A stretch of 64,000 bases of DNA from Bubalus kerabau (GCF_029407905.1 NC_073645.1:50977001-51041000); one strand, 5' to 3'; shown: positions 19,521 to 30,900, counted from the stretch's first letter. Numbers and translations are program-made. Notes: a model not told the origin generated them from the sequence alone.

Positions 19521-20562
19521 ATGTTATAAACAATGTCACCACCATAAAAAATATATTTTAATCAATTCATTGATGCACTGCTAAAGTAAACTCCCTATCT
19601 GAAGTCACATGGAGACAAGACAGGGTCCAGATACAGCTCTTGGAAGACGAGGAAAAGCCGGACGGCCAGTCTGTCCACAGCCCGCCAGTGTCCAAGTCCT
19701 TTCGTGAGCAGTTACAATTCAGATGACCTCTGCCGTAGAGGATTCCAGTTCAGGGAAGCAAGCCTGTGCCCCCGACTCAAAGCAGCCAGTGGTGGGGGGG
19801 GGGGGGGCACCCAGACGTCCAAGTCTGGGGGTGGTCGGGGAGACGGGACCAGGCAGCCCCACTGTGGTCAGGGAGGGCTGGAGGGCAGGTGGGCTGCCTG
19901 GGGAGGGGTGCAGGAACACGGCAAGACAGCGACCCCACTCGGAGTTCTGCAAGGGGCAGAGTGGTTCCCCCGGGGCCCTGGGGCCCAGACAGGACTGCTC
20001 CCCGCTGGTCTTTTCTCCAGTGGGATCCTCGAGCCGACAACTCAGAGATAGGACACACACAAGAAATCCTGGCTCCAGCCAGGGCAGGGCAGACCTGAGA
20101 TCACAAAGCCGTCAGCAGCCGATGGAGTCTGGACAGTGGGCCCCTGAGCGGCCAGGGCCGGTGCTGCCAGAAGCCTCATTTCCTCATGGACAGTGGGGAC
20201 GGCTCGGGGCTCCCCTAGATTCCCTGCAGGAGCCGGGGGAGGGCTGTCACCCCACTTCCTCGCTCCAGGGCAGCCACCAGGCCTAGTGCTCACCAGACAA
20301 CCAGCCCAGACCTTCCATGCCTGCCTCCGTGGACGGCCTCTTTGGGGATCAGACGGCTCCATCTCTGAGCCATGTCTCCCAGGTACAGTAAGAACTACCT
20401 CTGCTGATTCTGCGAAGACTGCCGCCGTCCCTGCAATGAGGTCACCTTGCCGTGGTCATCTAACTCAGGGCCCCGAGCGGCCTCCTACACCGTCCCGGAT
20501 GGTGGGTGGACCTCCCCTGCCTCCCATTCCCCAGCGGAATCTTCATTTTTCCTTTTAATTAT
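19521..20562. other. unique GC-rich sequence
   Basis: Overlapping open frames exist on both strands at 19.7-20.5 kb (up to 187 residues), as expected for GC-rich DNA with few stops. Their composition (Gly/Pro/Ser/Arg) and overlap argue against coding. Contains the G-run at 19794. Confidence 0.45.
19794..19850 (+). other. G-run with quadruplex potential
   Basis: A run of 14 G (19794-19807), then G5, G4 and G3 tracts within the next ~43 bases. The last three tracts are close together; the first is ~20 bases away. Confidence 0.6.
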
Positions 20563-20574
20563 CATTTTATATAT

Positions 20575-20844
20575 GCTGGTGCCAAGTCACTTCAGTCGTG
20601 TCCGACTCTGTGCAACCCCATAGACGGAAGCCCACTAGGCTCCTCTGTCCCTGGGATTCTCCAGGCAAGAACACTGGAGTGGGTTGCCATTTCCTTCTCC
20701 AATGCATGAAAGCGGAAAGTGAAAGTGAAGTCACTCAGTCATGTCTAACTCTTAGCGAACCCGTGGACTGCAGCCCACCAGGCTCCTCCATCCATGGGAT
20801 TTTCTGGGCAACAGTACTGGAGTGGGGTGCCATTGCCTTCTCCC
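20575..20844 (-). mobile_element. Bov-A2 SINE with 12-bp target-site duplication
   Basis: Starts GCTGGTGCCAAGTCACTTCA and ends GCCATTGCCTTCTCCC. A perfect CATTTTATATAT flanks it at 20563-20574 and 20845-20856. The CAG-type tail is degenerate here (GCTGGTGCC). Confidence 0.94.
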
Positions 20845-20878
20845 CATTTTATATATAAGTAGACATAAAACATACTTA

Positions 20879-21092
20879 GGGGCTTTCCTGGCGGTACAGT
20901 GGTAAAGAACCTGCCTGCCAATGCAGGAGACACAAGACACATGGGTTCGATCCCTGGGTCGGGAAGATCCCCTGAAGGAGGAAATGGCAACCCGCTCCAG
21001 TATTCTTGCCTGGGAAATCCCATGGACAGAGGAGCCTGGCGGGCTACAGTCCATGGGGTCTCCAAGAGTCAGACACGACTGAGCCGCTGGGC
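20879..21092 (+). mobile_element. Bov-tA SINE
   Basis: tRNA-like head GGGGCTTTCCTGGCGGTACA at 20879, GGTTCGATCCCTGGGTC box-B region, then the BovA part ending AGACACGACTGAGCCGCTGG. It is followed directly by a CA microsatellite, a common tail for this family. Confidence 0.93.
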
Positions 21093-21105
21093 ACACACAC
21101 ACACT

Positions 21106-21136
<31 letters not shown>

Positions 21137-21165
21137 ACACTTACACACACACACACACACACACA
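21091..21165. repeat. (CA)n microsatellite, interrupted
   Basis: ACACACAC with TCACAC and TTACAC interruptions, at the 3' end of the Bov-tA. Confidence 0.95.
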
Positions 21166-21599
21166 TGGCGTATGTAAGCTATGGGGACATAGGTACTTAG
21201 GATATTTAGTCTAATCCTCTACAGAGTGTGACTCTCTCATTGTGGATCCACCAGAAGGATAAACGCTGTGTGATGAGACCTTGCTTTCTGTAAGAAAGGA
21301 AAGAATGACCCCAAAACGCTGAGTGCTTTTCAAACAAGCAGTGGTGCCAGCTCTTTAACAAAGTGCCAGGGCCCCTGAAACGGAGGCACGTCTATCTGGC
21401 AGCAAGGCAGAACATTCTTGCCGTGTTTTTCGGACTCCTATCTGTATGTGATTGTTCTTGTAAAGGGTCTTACTGAGGTAAATAAAATTGTAGAACCTTG
21501 GAAACATACTATTATTACAGCACAGAGCTAAGGTGCACAGAACGGGAAATAACCCTCCAAGGGATAAATTACATGTGATGAGGGCTAAAAGAATACAGT
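21166..21599. other. unique sequence
   Basis: No element recognised. Confidence 0.35.
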
Positions 21600-22780
21600 T
21601 CCTATTTCAGGAAGTCTTCCCGGCGAAGGCAGGGATTTGGCAGTTTTAGCGTTGCCTTTCAAGACAATGCACGCACACCAAAAACATTATTCTTCACAGA
21701 GCGCCCCAGAGGCCACGGCCATCACGTGGGCACCCGTGCTATTCCATTGCCTCCAATTCAACACAGATCTTCTTTATTAATTTTAATTTGTCATCAATAG
21801 CCTGACAGGCACTCTTTCGGCAAGAAATACTGCATTAACTGTTTCACTCACTGTGGCAGCTATTAAAACCGAGATGGTGATTAGCAGGAATGAGGTCAAA
21901 CTGAATAATGTGAGTGTAAGTCGCTACCAGCGAAATGTATAACACAGGAGGATTTATTATGTTCACTTGCTGAAATGTAATTTAAAAACAGGATATCACC
22001 ACCTGCTATGCCAACTCGTAGGGTGACTCAGATCATTCAAACATTTCCTGCTAATATGTTTATTTGCTTCTGGCATATATTACATTTACTGTATTTCTAA
22101 TAACTACAGTTAAAATAAATGTAATTGTTGCTATCTACTTCATGTAAACAGAGCAGGTAAATAAATCACCTCGTGCTTAGCTCAAACAATGCCAATTAGA
22201 GTGATTTAATCATCAATATTGGCACCAGAAAAAATTAGTATTTATAACCTCCTTGCAAAGAGCTAAATTTAGTTCTCTTATTGAAGAATCTGTTTGCTAA
22301 ATAAGAATGTCCCTGGGATGCTGGAAGACTCGGCTCAGCTAGAAATAATGTGACATACCATTAAGTATGTTGAGAAAATGTTAAATGTTTTCAGATACTG
22401 GATGTTCACATGTAAACTTAAGGGGTTCTCATTTTGGAAAATCAGAAACCCAGACACGCTGGTGGAATCATTGCTGATCTGGGAATCACAGCCCTTGGCT
22501 GCACTTTTAAAGGAATTTAGATGGACGTAGAGTTCTCTGGAATCATTTAAAACTGGGCTAATTGGGAGACTATTTAAATCACGGGCTGAAAATAGAGAAT
22601 GTGTATTTTAAGTGTGCGGCATATCTTAAACATGCGCGTAATTTTTAAAATGAGCACCCAGAAGATAAAGCAGCTAAAATTACCTTTCTCTGAGTACCAC
22701 CAGTCAGTTAGTTGGGCACGGTGTTCGGTCCGCACGCTGAGCGTCATTTAAGCCTCTTCGAGATCTTTCAGATCCCAGTC
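21600..22780. promoter_or_regulatory. AT-rich unique block, candidate regulatory DNA
   Basis: About 1.2 kb with no recognised repeat and many TAATT/ATTA homeodomain cores (for example 21776-21792), an inverted GCCTG-A-CAGGC near 21800-21810, and GCCAATTAGAGTGATTTAAT near 22191. No open frame of note. It resembles conserved enhancer DNA; conservation itself is not visible. Confidence 0.35.
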
Positions 22781-23290
22781 TGTCAGTGATAAAGGGTAGC
22801 AGGTAGCACAGGGCAAACCCGCACAGTCAGACTGAAGGCCGTCCGTCTGGTGATGGAGGCAAAGAGCTTCTGTGGCCCCAAGGGCCAGAGGCTTCCACCC
22901 GGATCCCCGGAAAGTCTGCTTACAGGGTGGGCCTGCTGTAATATGCTTTCCTTACACCTTTCACAGGGGCTTTTGCGAAAGAAAAAAGAGGGGAGGGAGG
23001 GAGGAAAAAGGAACGAAAAAAGAAAGAAGGAAGGAAGGACGCTCTGTTTGGCCATCCTGGAGTGGGGTGGCAAAAATCATGGCCTCACCCAAAAGTTTGT
23101 AAAGAAATAATAAAAGTCTCTTTTATTTTCAGAAATTTCAAGAATGTCTAAAGTACTGTTTAAAAGCATTTTCTGTGTACCCTATAAAACCAAATAAACC
23201 CAAATGCAGGAGAACCTCCAATTAATTGTAGGAGTTTGCTTTATCAGGGGCAGAATTGTGTAAGCAGCACTTTGTCTTATTTTGAACCTT
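22781..23290. other. unique sequence with purine tract
   Basis: A nearly pure purine strand lies at 22978-23039 (GGGAGG, GGAAGG and GAAAAA words). Open frames over it give Lys/Arg/Glu/Gly shadows. Confidence 0.5.
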
Positions 23291-24660
23291 AAAAAAAAAA
23301 ACACCTAGGCCAATAAATATCGCCTTCTCACAATCGCCATCCTAAGCGGGGGCCTCAGTATGAGTGCAAGGAGCATAAGTAAAGAAAAAGACACACCAAA
23401 GAAGGCTGTGTTTGCCTCTCTCGCACCTACAAGCTGCCCCTGGCCTAAATCAAGCCATGCTACAGGGGGCAGCTTCAGTTTCAGAGCTGTTCCATTAGAC
23501 AGTCAGAGGACTTTTAGAAGAAAACCATGGTGCTAAATATTGCTGTCCTACATGCAGAGCCCCGGCCCCCATCCCACGTGTGGAAAATGGGCATCCTTGG
23601 TGCCAGGCAGCCCAGAGGCACGAGGTCGCGCTACCCCATCGGCCAGCGGCCGGGTGCGGTCGGGCTGTGAGAGCCGCCTTCACCTAAGGCAGCGACTCCA
23701 GGCCTCCGTATCAGCTCAGTTTGAATCCACGATGGGAGCAGTGTTTGTAATTCGACATCAAGCCGCCCGGGGCCTGGCGTTTATTTGTGCTGTTGTTTTG
23801 GCAGGTAATCCGGGTCCCCCTCTCATCCGACATGTCAGGTCTACAATCACACAGAGAGGACTGGTGAATTCACTTTTACAGTTAGGCAAGCTGAATGCTA
23901 TTACCCGTGTGTTTGTCACGGACCCGCAGAGCCCAGCCTCTCATCTGCCATCCAGATGGATGCTACAAAGTGAAGAGTCGGGACATGCATTTCCCGGTAA
24001 CTACCTGCTGCCAGCTATTATTTTAAGGATCCTGTGATTTTCTTTTATTTTGAGTAGAAGAAACAAGGCAGCTGTGGTAATAAAAAGGCATATCAACTAG
24101 TCACTTCCTGCCAGATTTGTCACTGGTGTGGATACAGTGGGGCCTTTTTTGTTGTTGTTGCTAGAAAATGTATACTCTCGAATATAATATTGTAAATCTA
24201 GAGTATGTGCTTCCAATAAAACCCTTTTTAGTGCCTTGCATACGGGTAAACAAAATAAAAATGTATGCATCTTGTAAAGAACTGCCGATACACACATATA
24301 CACGTGCAGGATGCCACCTACAAATCACGGGTTGACAACAGATATTTTACGTCATGAGATTTGGGGGTGAAAGTTATTATTTTTTATTCCTAAATTCCAT
24401 TAAAACAGTTCTGCAGCCATACATTATCAGAGCTCTCCAATAATGTTCCTAAATAGTTCCTAATGATGGACTTAGGGCCTCCGAGGACCCAGGGTTAGCT
24501 ATATAATTCCGAGTTGTGAATTAAATGGCAAAACCGAGTGTTTCCGGTAATTCTTTCATTCCTGCACATTGCATAATCTTGTCCATCTTTTTCCTTGTTT
24601 GGTGCAGAAAGAGATCCCCCCCAAATCATCCGTCCCCAATAAAACGTCAGTTGTTCACTG
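23291..24660. promoter_or_regulatory. unique block, candidate regulatory DNA
   Basis: No repeat recognised over ~1.4 kb. 23540-24037 stays open for 165 codons on the plus strand but shows no domain or coding texture. 24330-24600 is AT-rich with homeodomain-like cores. Confidence 0.3.
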
Positions 24661-25040
24661 CACGTTTTCAGATTAATTAGGACAGAGCTTTTAAGAGCAT
24701 CACGCCTCCGGCGAAGCCTCCAAAATCGCCACTAGGTGCTTTCCAAGCCACGGAATTACAGACAATAGGTCTCTGCCTCACCCTCCGGGTTTTGAAAGCC
24801 GCACAGGACTCCCGAATCAGCTGCAACGCTGCAGCCCTGCACGCCAGTCCCCGCCCCCAGGTGTGTCCACGGGACCAGGGGACCCACACTGAACAAAGAA
24901 CCGGGCCGGGAGCTCCCACCCGGGCAGGCTTGGACGATCGGAACAATGAACTCGGCCCAAACAAAGAGTGATTAATGACTCGGGGAGCGGCAACGCCACG
25001 TCGGCCAGAGCGGCTCGGAGCGAGTCTTTGAAGGAGAAAG
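24661..25040. other. moderately CpG-rich unique segment
   Basis: Hand count gives about 27 CpG in ~365 bases, densest at 24900-25030. No repeat recognised. ACAAAGAGTGATTAATGACT at about 24961-24980 combines a SOX/TCF-like ACAAAG with a TAAT core. Weaker than the block at 6.6 kb. Confidence 0.4.
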
Positions 25041-25739
25041 GGAAAGAGTTTCAGGCTTTAAATATTTACCATTTCATTCGTCAATGGAGCATGTAAATAC
25101 AGAAGCAAATGTTCGCCGGCTCTTCTCCCAGGACTCTGTTGCGCACGCTGTACTCACGTGGGAACGCCTGTTTGTGGCCATCACCTCCATGAGGGACGGA
25201 AACGGGGCTCAGGGGCCCAGAGATTCCTCAGAGCGGGTATCTGTTCTCACCCTGAATTTTGTTTGGCTCCAAGGTCTCTCGGAGGTTCCATGGTAGCACG
25301 TAACCCATCCAGTGTCAAGGACCAAAGTTTCAGTCAGATTTTGCTGTTTCCACACAATAGGTTATTCAAAAAGTGGTCCATCTCCCCGTGAAAATGAACA
25401 CTTATTTAAAGGGAAAGCAAATAGATGTTCCTACAGATTGAACATTCTGCATTTCAAGGTGTTTTAAAACATCACTGTGGTTACAGTAGTTGGGAGGTAT
25501 TACTTTGTAATTGTCCTTTCCGTTTTGCTGAAATGACACTGATTTGGGGACCCCTAGGGTGACAGGATAACTCCCGCAAGGTCTCCTTCACATGGCTGTC
25601 CAGTGCACCTGCTGTTTCCATCGGAACCATGTTGCGTGCACCCCACACCGCCCTGCACGGCCTGCCTACACACCCCCGAGCGCCTGGCAAGGCACTACCT
25701 CCAGTGAACTGCACTCGGTCACCCTGGTCTGTTTTCTGT
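25041..25739. other. unique sequence
   Basis: No repeat or exon supported. Confidence 0.35.
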
Positions 25740-26030
25740 GTGGGGCCCTAACCATCAGGGTGGCTTCCCTCTCTTGATCTAGTTTCAGCTCTTAGCTCAA
25801 ATGTCACTTCCTCCAGGAAGCCCTCCATGACAGACTCCAGATCACGTAACCTCCTGCGCCCCTCTGTGCTCTTCCCAGGGTTTGTACTGTCTGACTTCAA
25901 GATTCACCTTTGCCAGGGGAGTTCCCAGAAAACAGAACCATCACTTTTCCCTCCTCAGTACCAGTATGCAGCCGGCATAGAGCAAGCCCCACAATATTTT
26001 GTTCCATGATGGTGGCTAAGTGAATGATGA
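25740..26030 (+). mobile_element. L2 LINE 3' end
   Basis: AGCTCAAATGTCACTTCCTC, CAGGAAGCCCTCCATGACAG and, near the end, a degenerate GTGGCTAAGTGAATGATGAT correspond to the L2 3' UTR order, with a divergent middle. Confidence 0.72.
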
Positions 26031-26260
26031 TGACTTGCTTGGTTTTTACAAACAGGCAAATAGGCAGTTCATCCTAAAAGGTTTTACTAGTATTTCATTT
26101 TCAACCTGAATTATTTCAGTTCTTTTAGATTGTGCTAGATTCTTTCAATCTATTAGTCCAAATTCTCACAGTGCTTAGAGCTATGTGAACTCAGCATCTA
26201 GGTTCAGAAAGTTCAGTATAAGAATTACTAAAAAAAGAAAGCAGCATCATGCATGTGCAT

Positions 26261-26322
26261 GCACACACACACACGCACGCACACACACACACACACACTC
26301 ACACACACACGCACACACACAC
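26261..26322. repeat. (CA)n microsatellite
   Basis: GCACACAC tract with CGCA and CTCA interruptions. It faces a (TG)n tract ~200 bp away. Confidence 0.95.
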
Positions 26323-26518
26323 TTCTTGGCACATTAAGACTAGAGACCAGCAAGTGTAAGTCTTTGTGACCATTCAGTGAAGGTATTTTCACTTTGCACT
26401 TGCAAATTACAGACTCAGTTTTGGCTGAGCCTTCAGAAATTTCTGTTTGATTGAACTTTAGGGATTTTGTAGAAGGGAGAGCACCTGCTTCAGCACTGAG
26501 CATTCCACAGACAGGCAC

Positions 26519-26623
26519 ATGTGTGTGGGAGCACGCACGTGTGTGTGTGCCTGTATGTGTGTGCGTGTGTGTGTGTGCCTGTGCCTGTGTGTGTGTGTGC
26601 CTGTGTGTGCCTGTGTGTGTGTG
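26519..26623. repeat. (TG)n microsatellite, compound
   Basis: TGTGTG runs with CCTG and GCACG interruptions, followed by a short GAGAGAGA. It is complementary in sense to the CA tract at 26261-26322. Confidence 0.95.
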
Positions 26624-27504
26624 GAGAGAGAGACTGAGAGGCGGGGGATTGTCCTGGTTGTGCTTTTATTCGTGTGCATCAACAGATCTGTCGAATTCTC
26701 CCAGCATTGCCTTTCTGGGAGAAAGGCCAATTTTCTTCATTTTTAAAATATCATAACATTTGTGTTAGCAAAAACTACTATAAATGCCATCAGCTACAGA
26801 ATTCCAGTTTAATTTCTATTTTGAGTTTATCAAAATTTGAGAAAAATATCTTTGGGGACTACAATTATCTGTGCTTAGCCTCGGCCCACAAATAAACAGA
26901 AACCAAGTGCTCCCTGAGCGAGGAACGATCCCGGAGAGTCCCTCCTAAGTGCAGACGCAGCCACCAAGGCGAGAGATGGAGCCGGCCTCACAGTGTGGTC
27001 TGAGCGCTGGCACGCCCATCCCGGGGACCACGCCATGTGCGCCAGCGTATTGAATCTGCAGAAACCATATTAGGAGGATACACAATATTTATGAGAAAGC
27101 AAACACTGATTGCTCACACTGATTCTTACCTAGTGTGGATCACTTCTTGTTTGGTGCCTTTTAACAGCATAATTAAACAAATAAAAGCACTTACGTCCCT
27201 AAGACCCAGACATAAGAACCACGGTGTTTTAATATTTTAGTGTTTGAGACTGCCTAACGCATCAGCAATGGTTAGACCTACTGAAACTCCCAGTGACGAT
27301 GCCAGTTATTCTAGGATCTAATTTTCTCCTCTGGCTTCCTTTAAAATCATTATCTTTCTCAACAGCTATTCTTTACTGTTTTTATAATCTGACTTCTTGG
27401 ATATAAACGAATATCTATAGTTCCAAAAACTGTATTTAAGTGTTTTAACAGGCCATTCAAAAATATAGTTGGTTAACTAATTAAACTAAGGACATTTTTC
27501 ATTT
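26624..27504. other. AT-rich unique sequence
   Basis: No repeat recognised. No supported exon. Confidence 0.35.
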
Positions 27505-27883
27505 TTATTTTTTAAACAACTTTTAAGTTTTTTATATTTGCAGTTGTTGTAATATATTGGCAATATCCCCCATGTGGTACAATATACCCCTGAGCCTTGT
27601 ACTCAGCCATCTGTGCTTTCCCTCCCCACCTCTGTCTTGCCCCTCCCCCCACACGCTGGTATCTACTCATTTGTCCCCTACGTCTATGAGTATGTGACTT
27701 TTTTGTTATATTCACGAGTTTGTTGTATTTTTTTTAGATTCCATATATAAGTGACATCACACAGTATTTGTCTTTCTCTGAGTTCTTTCATGGAGCACAA
27801 TAACCTCCAAGTCCATCTGTGTTGTTGCAGATGGCAAAATTTCATTCTTCTTTATGGCTGAGTAGTATAGCATCATATATATA

Positions 27884-27938
<55 letters not shown>

Positions 27939-28030
27939 ACATCTTCTTTACCCATTCATCTGTTGACAGACGCCCAGGTGGCTTCCATGTCTTGGCTATC
28001 ACAAGTAATGCTGCTATGAGTGCCAGGATG
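27505..28030 (-). mobile_element. L1 3' UTR, antisense, containing (TA)n
   Basis: TTGGCAATATCCCCCATGTG, GTACAATATACCCCTGAGCC, TTGTTATATTCACGAGTTTG, CATATATAAGTGACATCACA, TTATGGCTGAGTAGTATAGC and ATCTTCTTTACCCATTCATC are the reverse of an L1 3' end in order. Confidence 0.85.
27885..27935. repeat. (TA)n microsatellite, 51 bp
   Basis: Uninterrupted TA alternation, grown at the ATATATA position usual in L1 3' ends. Likely length-polymorphic. Confidence 0.97.
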
Positions 28031-28526
28031 CCTTACACTTAGTCATACTTTAGACTCCTCGTCGGCAGTATTAATATTTATTAGCACAGGTAGAATCACC
28101 AGTGGACTTGGCAGCACACGTGCCATCGTCGGGATGACCAGCAGCCTCTGCCTTTCCAATCTAAAGCAGTGTCCAGGCTGAGAGGAACCTGTGCCCAGCT
28201 GCTTCCTGGCTCCTTGGCCCTTAAAATGCTCTTGACTGGTGCCCTCTCCGCAGAGAGAGAGAACTGGCACACTCACACTGGATCAGTGCATTACCTTAAG
28301 TTTTTTCCAAAGAAAGTGAAAAAGAAACCACAATAGCCAAGCCTTCACCAGACAATGTTATGGGAGCCATGTGTACTCCTCCTCAGTGCTAGATGGGCAG
28401 CAACTGGGGTGCCTGCAATTCAGACGCTGGTGATGTGTGATGGAGGAATCACCTCACCCTGGCAGAGTGAGCACTGCATGGCCCCAGCCAAACTCAGGCC
28501 TTCTAACCTCCTTCTGGTGTTATCAC
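28031..28526. other. unique sequence
   Basis: No repeat recognised. Confidence 0.35.
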
Positions 28527-28738
28527 AGGGCTTCTCAGTGGTAAACAGCTCACCTGCCAATGCAGGATACATAAGAAATGCAGCGAGTGAGACCCCTGGG
28601 TTGGGAAGATCCCCTGGAGAAGGACGTGGCAACCCACTCTATTATTCTTGCCTGGAGAATCCCATGGACAGAGGAGCCTGGAGGGTTACAGTCCATAGCG
28701 TCATAAAGGGTCAGACACAACTGAAGCAACTTAGCAGG
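28527..28738 (+). mobile_element. Bov-tA SINE
   Basis: GGGCTTCTCAGTGGTAAACA head (partly deleted), GGTTGGGAAGATCCCCTGGA, then GTCAGACACAACTGAAGCAA. An open frame runs through it only because the SINE is open. Confidence 0.92.
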
Positions 28739-29084
28739 CATGCATGACATTGCCATCTTGGGACATGACAGATGCCCTTCATTGTTTTCCTTCCTCCTTC
28801 CCCTAAATGCAATGTGGTCGAGTCTCTTCTCCCACCTGGTCCTCAAATTCAACCAAAACCATCTCTCAGTCCCCGTTTCGCTTGTCTTCTTTCGGGGCTC
28901 TGCCCTATGACTGAGCCCTTGTGCTCCTGGCCTTCTTGTTTTCTTAGGTCAATCCAGGAGCCAGTGGTCTTCCAGTCCTTTTCGGATCCTCTAGTAATGA
29001 ACGTATGGCTCTAACAGTCACGCGCAGTGTTGACAAGGCCATCAGTGTAAAGATGTAGGTTTCACTGTGTGAGATCTCACAGAG
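28739..29084. other. unique sequence
   Basis: Pyrimidine-rich on the plus strand (about 28770-28960). No exon or repeat supported. Confidence 0.35.
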
Positions 29085-29240
29085 CTAAAAGAGACTTCAG
29101 AGAACACCCATCTCCACACACTGCTTTTCAGAGGGTCAGAACTGTTTAGACACTTGCTCAGGGCCACATGGTCACTTGGTGTCGCCAGGGCCAGGGCAGG
29201 GTGCCAGGCTCTTCACTCTGCATCCTTCCCAGAGTAACTG
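29085..29240 (-). mobile_element. MIR SINE fragment
   Basis: ACACTTGCTCAGGGCCACAT, GGTCACTTGGTGTCGCCAGG and CCAGGCTCTTCACTCTGCAT follow the reverse MIR order (gcccaaggtcacacagc...gccaggattc). Confidence 0.6.
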
Positions 29241-29357
29241 CTAAGGACAACATGCTGATGCAAAGCCCACCGGGCTGTGTATTCACAGAAGACATCACCT
29301 TATGAACCAAAGGAAGCCACAGTTATTCCTGAAATTTGATGAGTTATATACTGAAAA

Positions 29358-29565
29358 TGGGCTTCCCTCATAGCTCAGTCAGTAAAGAATCTGCCTGCAA
29401 TACAGGAGACCCAGGTTCAATTCCTAGGTCGGGAAGGTCCCCTGGAGAAGGACATGGCAACCCTCTCCAGTATTCTTACCTGGAGAATCCCAAGAACAGA
29501 GGAGCCTGGCAGGGTACAGTCCATAGGGTCGAAAAGAGTCGGGAACGACTGTAGGGACTGAGCAC
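29358..29565 (+). mobile_element. Bov-tA SINE
   Basis: GGGCTTCCCTCATAGCTCAG tRNA head, CAATACAGGAGACCCAGG, then TCGGGAACGACTGTAGGGAC. Complete across head and BovA part. Confidence 0.93.
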
Positions 29566-29724
29566 ACATGCACATAATAAAAAGACCTAACAGCGGGAAC
29601 TTTGAACAAGCGGCACAGTTTGCCAGGGTAAAGTTCTCATCATGGCCCCCTAGATAAACATTTCAAGGACCAAACTGTCACGTAGCCTGCCATTCTCAGC
29701 AACAAGGACGCTGATAATAGAAAC

Positions 29725-29945
29725 AGCTCTCAGTGGCCGGATGCTCAGCAGGTACTCTACATGGTAGAAATTATTGGCAAACTGTCTTGGTTTCTCATGA
29801 AATCCCCACAATCAATACAAGCGGGTATCCTCTTGCCTCATTTCACGGATAAAAATGGAGAGCCAAAGAATTTGAGTAACTCGTCCCAGGAGAGGAGTAG
29901 GAAGTGGATGAGCCGCTTTCAGACCCAGTCTCGTCACTGCAGCAG
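29725..29945 (-). mobile_element. MIR SINE
   Basis: ATTGGCAAACTGTCTTGGTT, CCTCATTTCACGGATAAAAA, TTTGAGTAACTCGTCCCAGG and TTCAGACCCAGTCTCGTCAC match reverse MIR over most of its length. Confidence 0.65.
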
Positions 29946-30360
29946 GCGACGCCCCGTCCCCTCCCCATGCGACGTTCTCAGGCTGTCCCGAGAAGCACGG
30001 TTTCCATGACGAAGTCAGTCTGCCATCCATCCAGCAGCTCTTGGCAGAGGGCTTCCTCCTACCGACCTGCGACCGCTCAGGAAGCCCAACCTGGGAGCCC
30101 GGCCCTCCCGTCCAAGACGTGATTCCTGGCTTTAGACTTGGTCTTGGAGAATTCCGAACTTGACATTTTAATGTCTCTCCTCCAGTCTGCAATTGACCAG
30201 TCATTTCCTAGTCTTTACTATTCCTCACACGCCACCTTAAGGAGTAAGAAAACCTTCTTGCTCAATGGATGTAGAATATAGAGAGGGGGAAAAAAGTCTT
30301 TGAAAGCAAAGTGTTGATCATTTGCCATGAAGAAAGTCTGTTAGTGGATTAAAGCATATT
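29946..30360. other. unique sequence
   Basis: No element recognised. Confidence 0.35.
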
Positions 30361-30900
30361 CCCCGGGCCTTTAAAGACATCTACTAGTAATTTACAGAAA
30401 TTATGAGAGCTGAGAGGCTGGTTGTTTTCAGAATTCAGAGCTCAGCCTGTGGCCTTCCACCAGACAACACTCCAAGCCAGCCTCTCTGGGAATTCACATC
30501 AAACCCCAGCTCATAATTTCTGTAATGACATATACTTGGACACTGATTAGCTACCTATCAGCTCTGTAATAAAGGCAGCGTAACCCCTAGTTTATCATTC
30601 ATTTATCTGAAGTCATTTTGAATAATATCACAAGATTGTAATGCAATCATTATGCCGTACAGCAGTCCCGGGCCTGCACGCAGGGCCGGCGGGGTCACAG
30701 CCCTGGCAGGGTTCACACCGCTTAATTTACTCACTTCTTAGACATTTGTAAAATTGGAGTCAACAGCGCAGTAGCGGAGTTGGACCCGCGCGCAACGCTT
30801 ACGCAAATTGATAATAAGATGTTCGACAGGAAGTAGAGGGAGACCTAATAACAGTCATAACAATCTTTCCTGAGAGGTGGCTGGCACTTGAGTTTGAAAC
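30361..30900. promoter_or_regulatory. unique block with imperfect palindrome, candidate regulatory DNA
   Basis: No known repeat recognised. The left part is a 132-bp imperfect palindrome (30393-30524); the right part carries TCATTTTGAATAATATCACA and AAATTGATAATAAGATG. The function is unknown. Confidence 0.35.
30393..30524. repeat. imperfect inverted repeat with nested stem
   Basis: Outer arms: TACAGAAATTATGAG (30393-30407) and its exact complement CTCATAATTTCTGTA (30510-30524), 15 bp. Inner arms: GAGAGGCTGG (30412-30421) and CCAGCCTCTC (30477-30486), 10 bp, leaving a 55-nt apical region. I do not recognise a transposon family. Confidence 0.9.

Noticed and set aside
19723..20286. 187-residue plus-strand frame with several overlapping frames
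   Set aside because: Starts before a G14 homopolymer, low-complexity Gly/Pro/Ser/Arg composition, all frames open together.
20879..20960. tRNA-like sequences at the heads of Bov-tA and CHR elements
   Set aside because: They carry promoter-like boxes of tRNA origin but are SINE heads and not functional tRNA genes.
26451..26756. Cys/Val-rich frame across the TG tract
   Set aside because: Translation of a microsatellite; no initiation or domain evidence.
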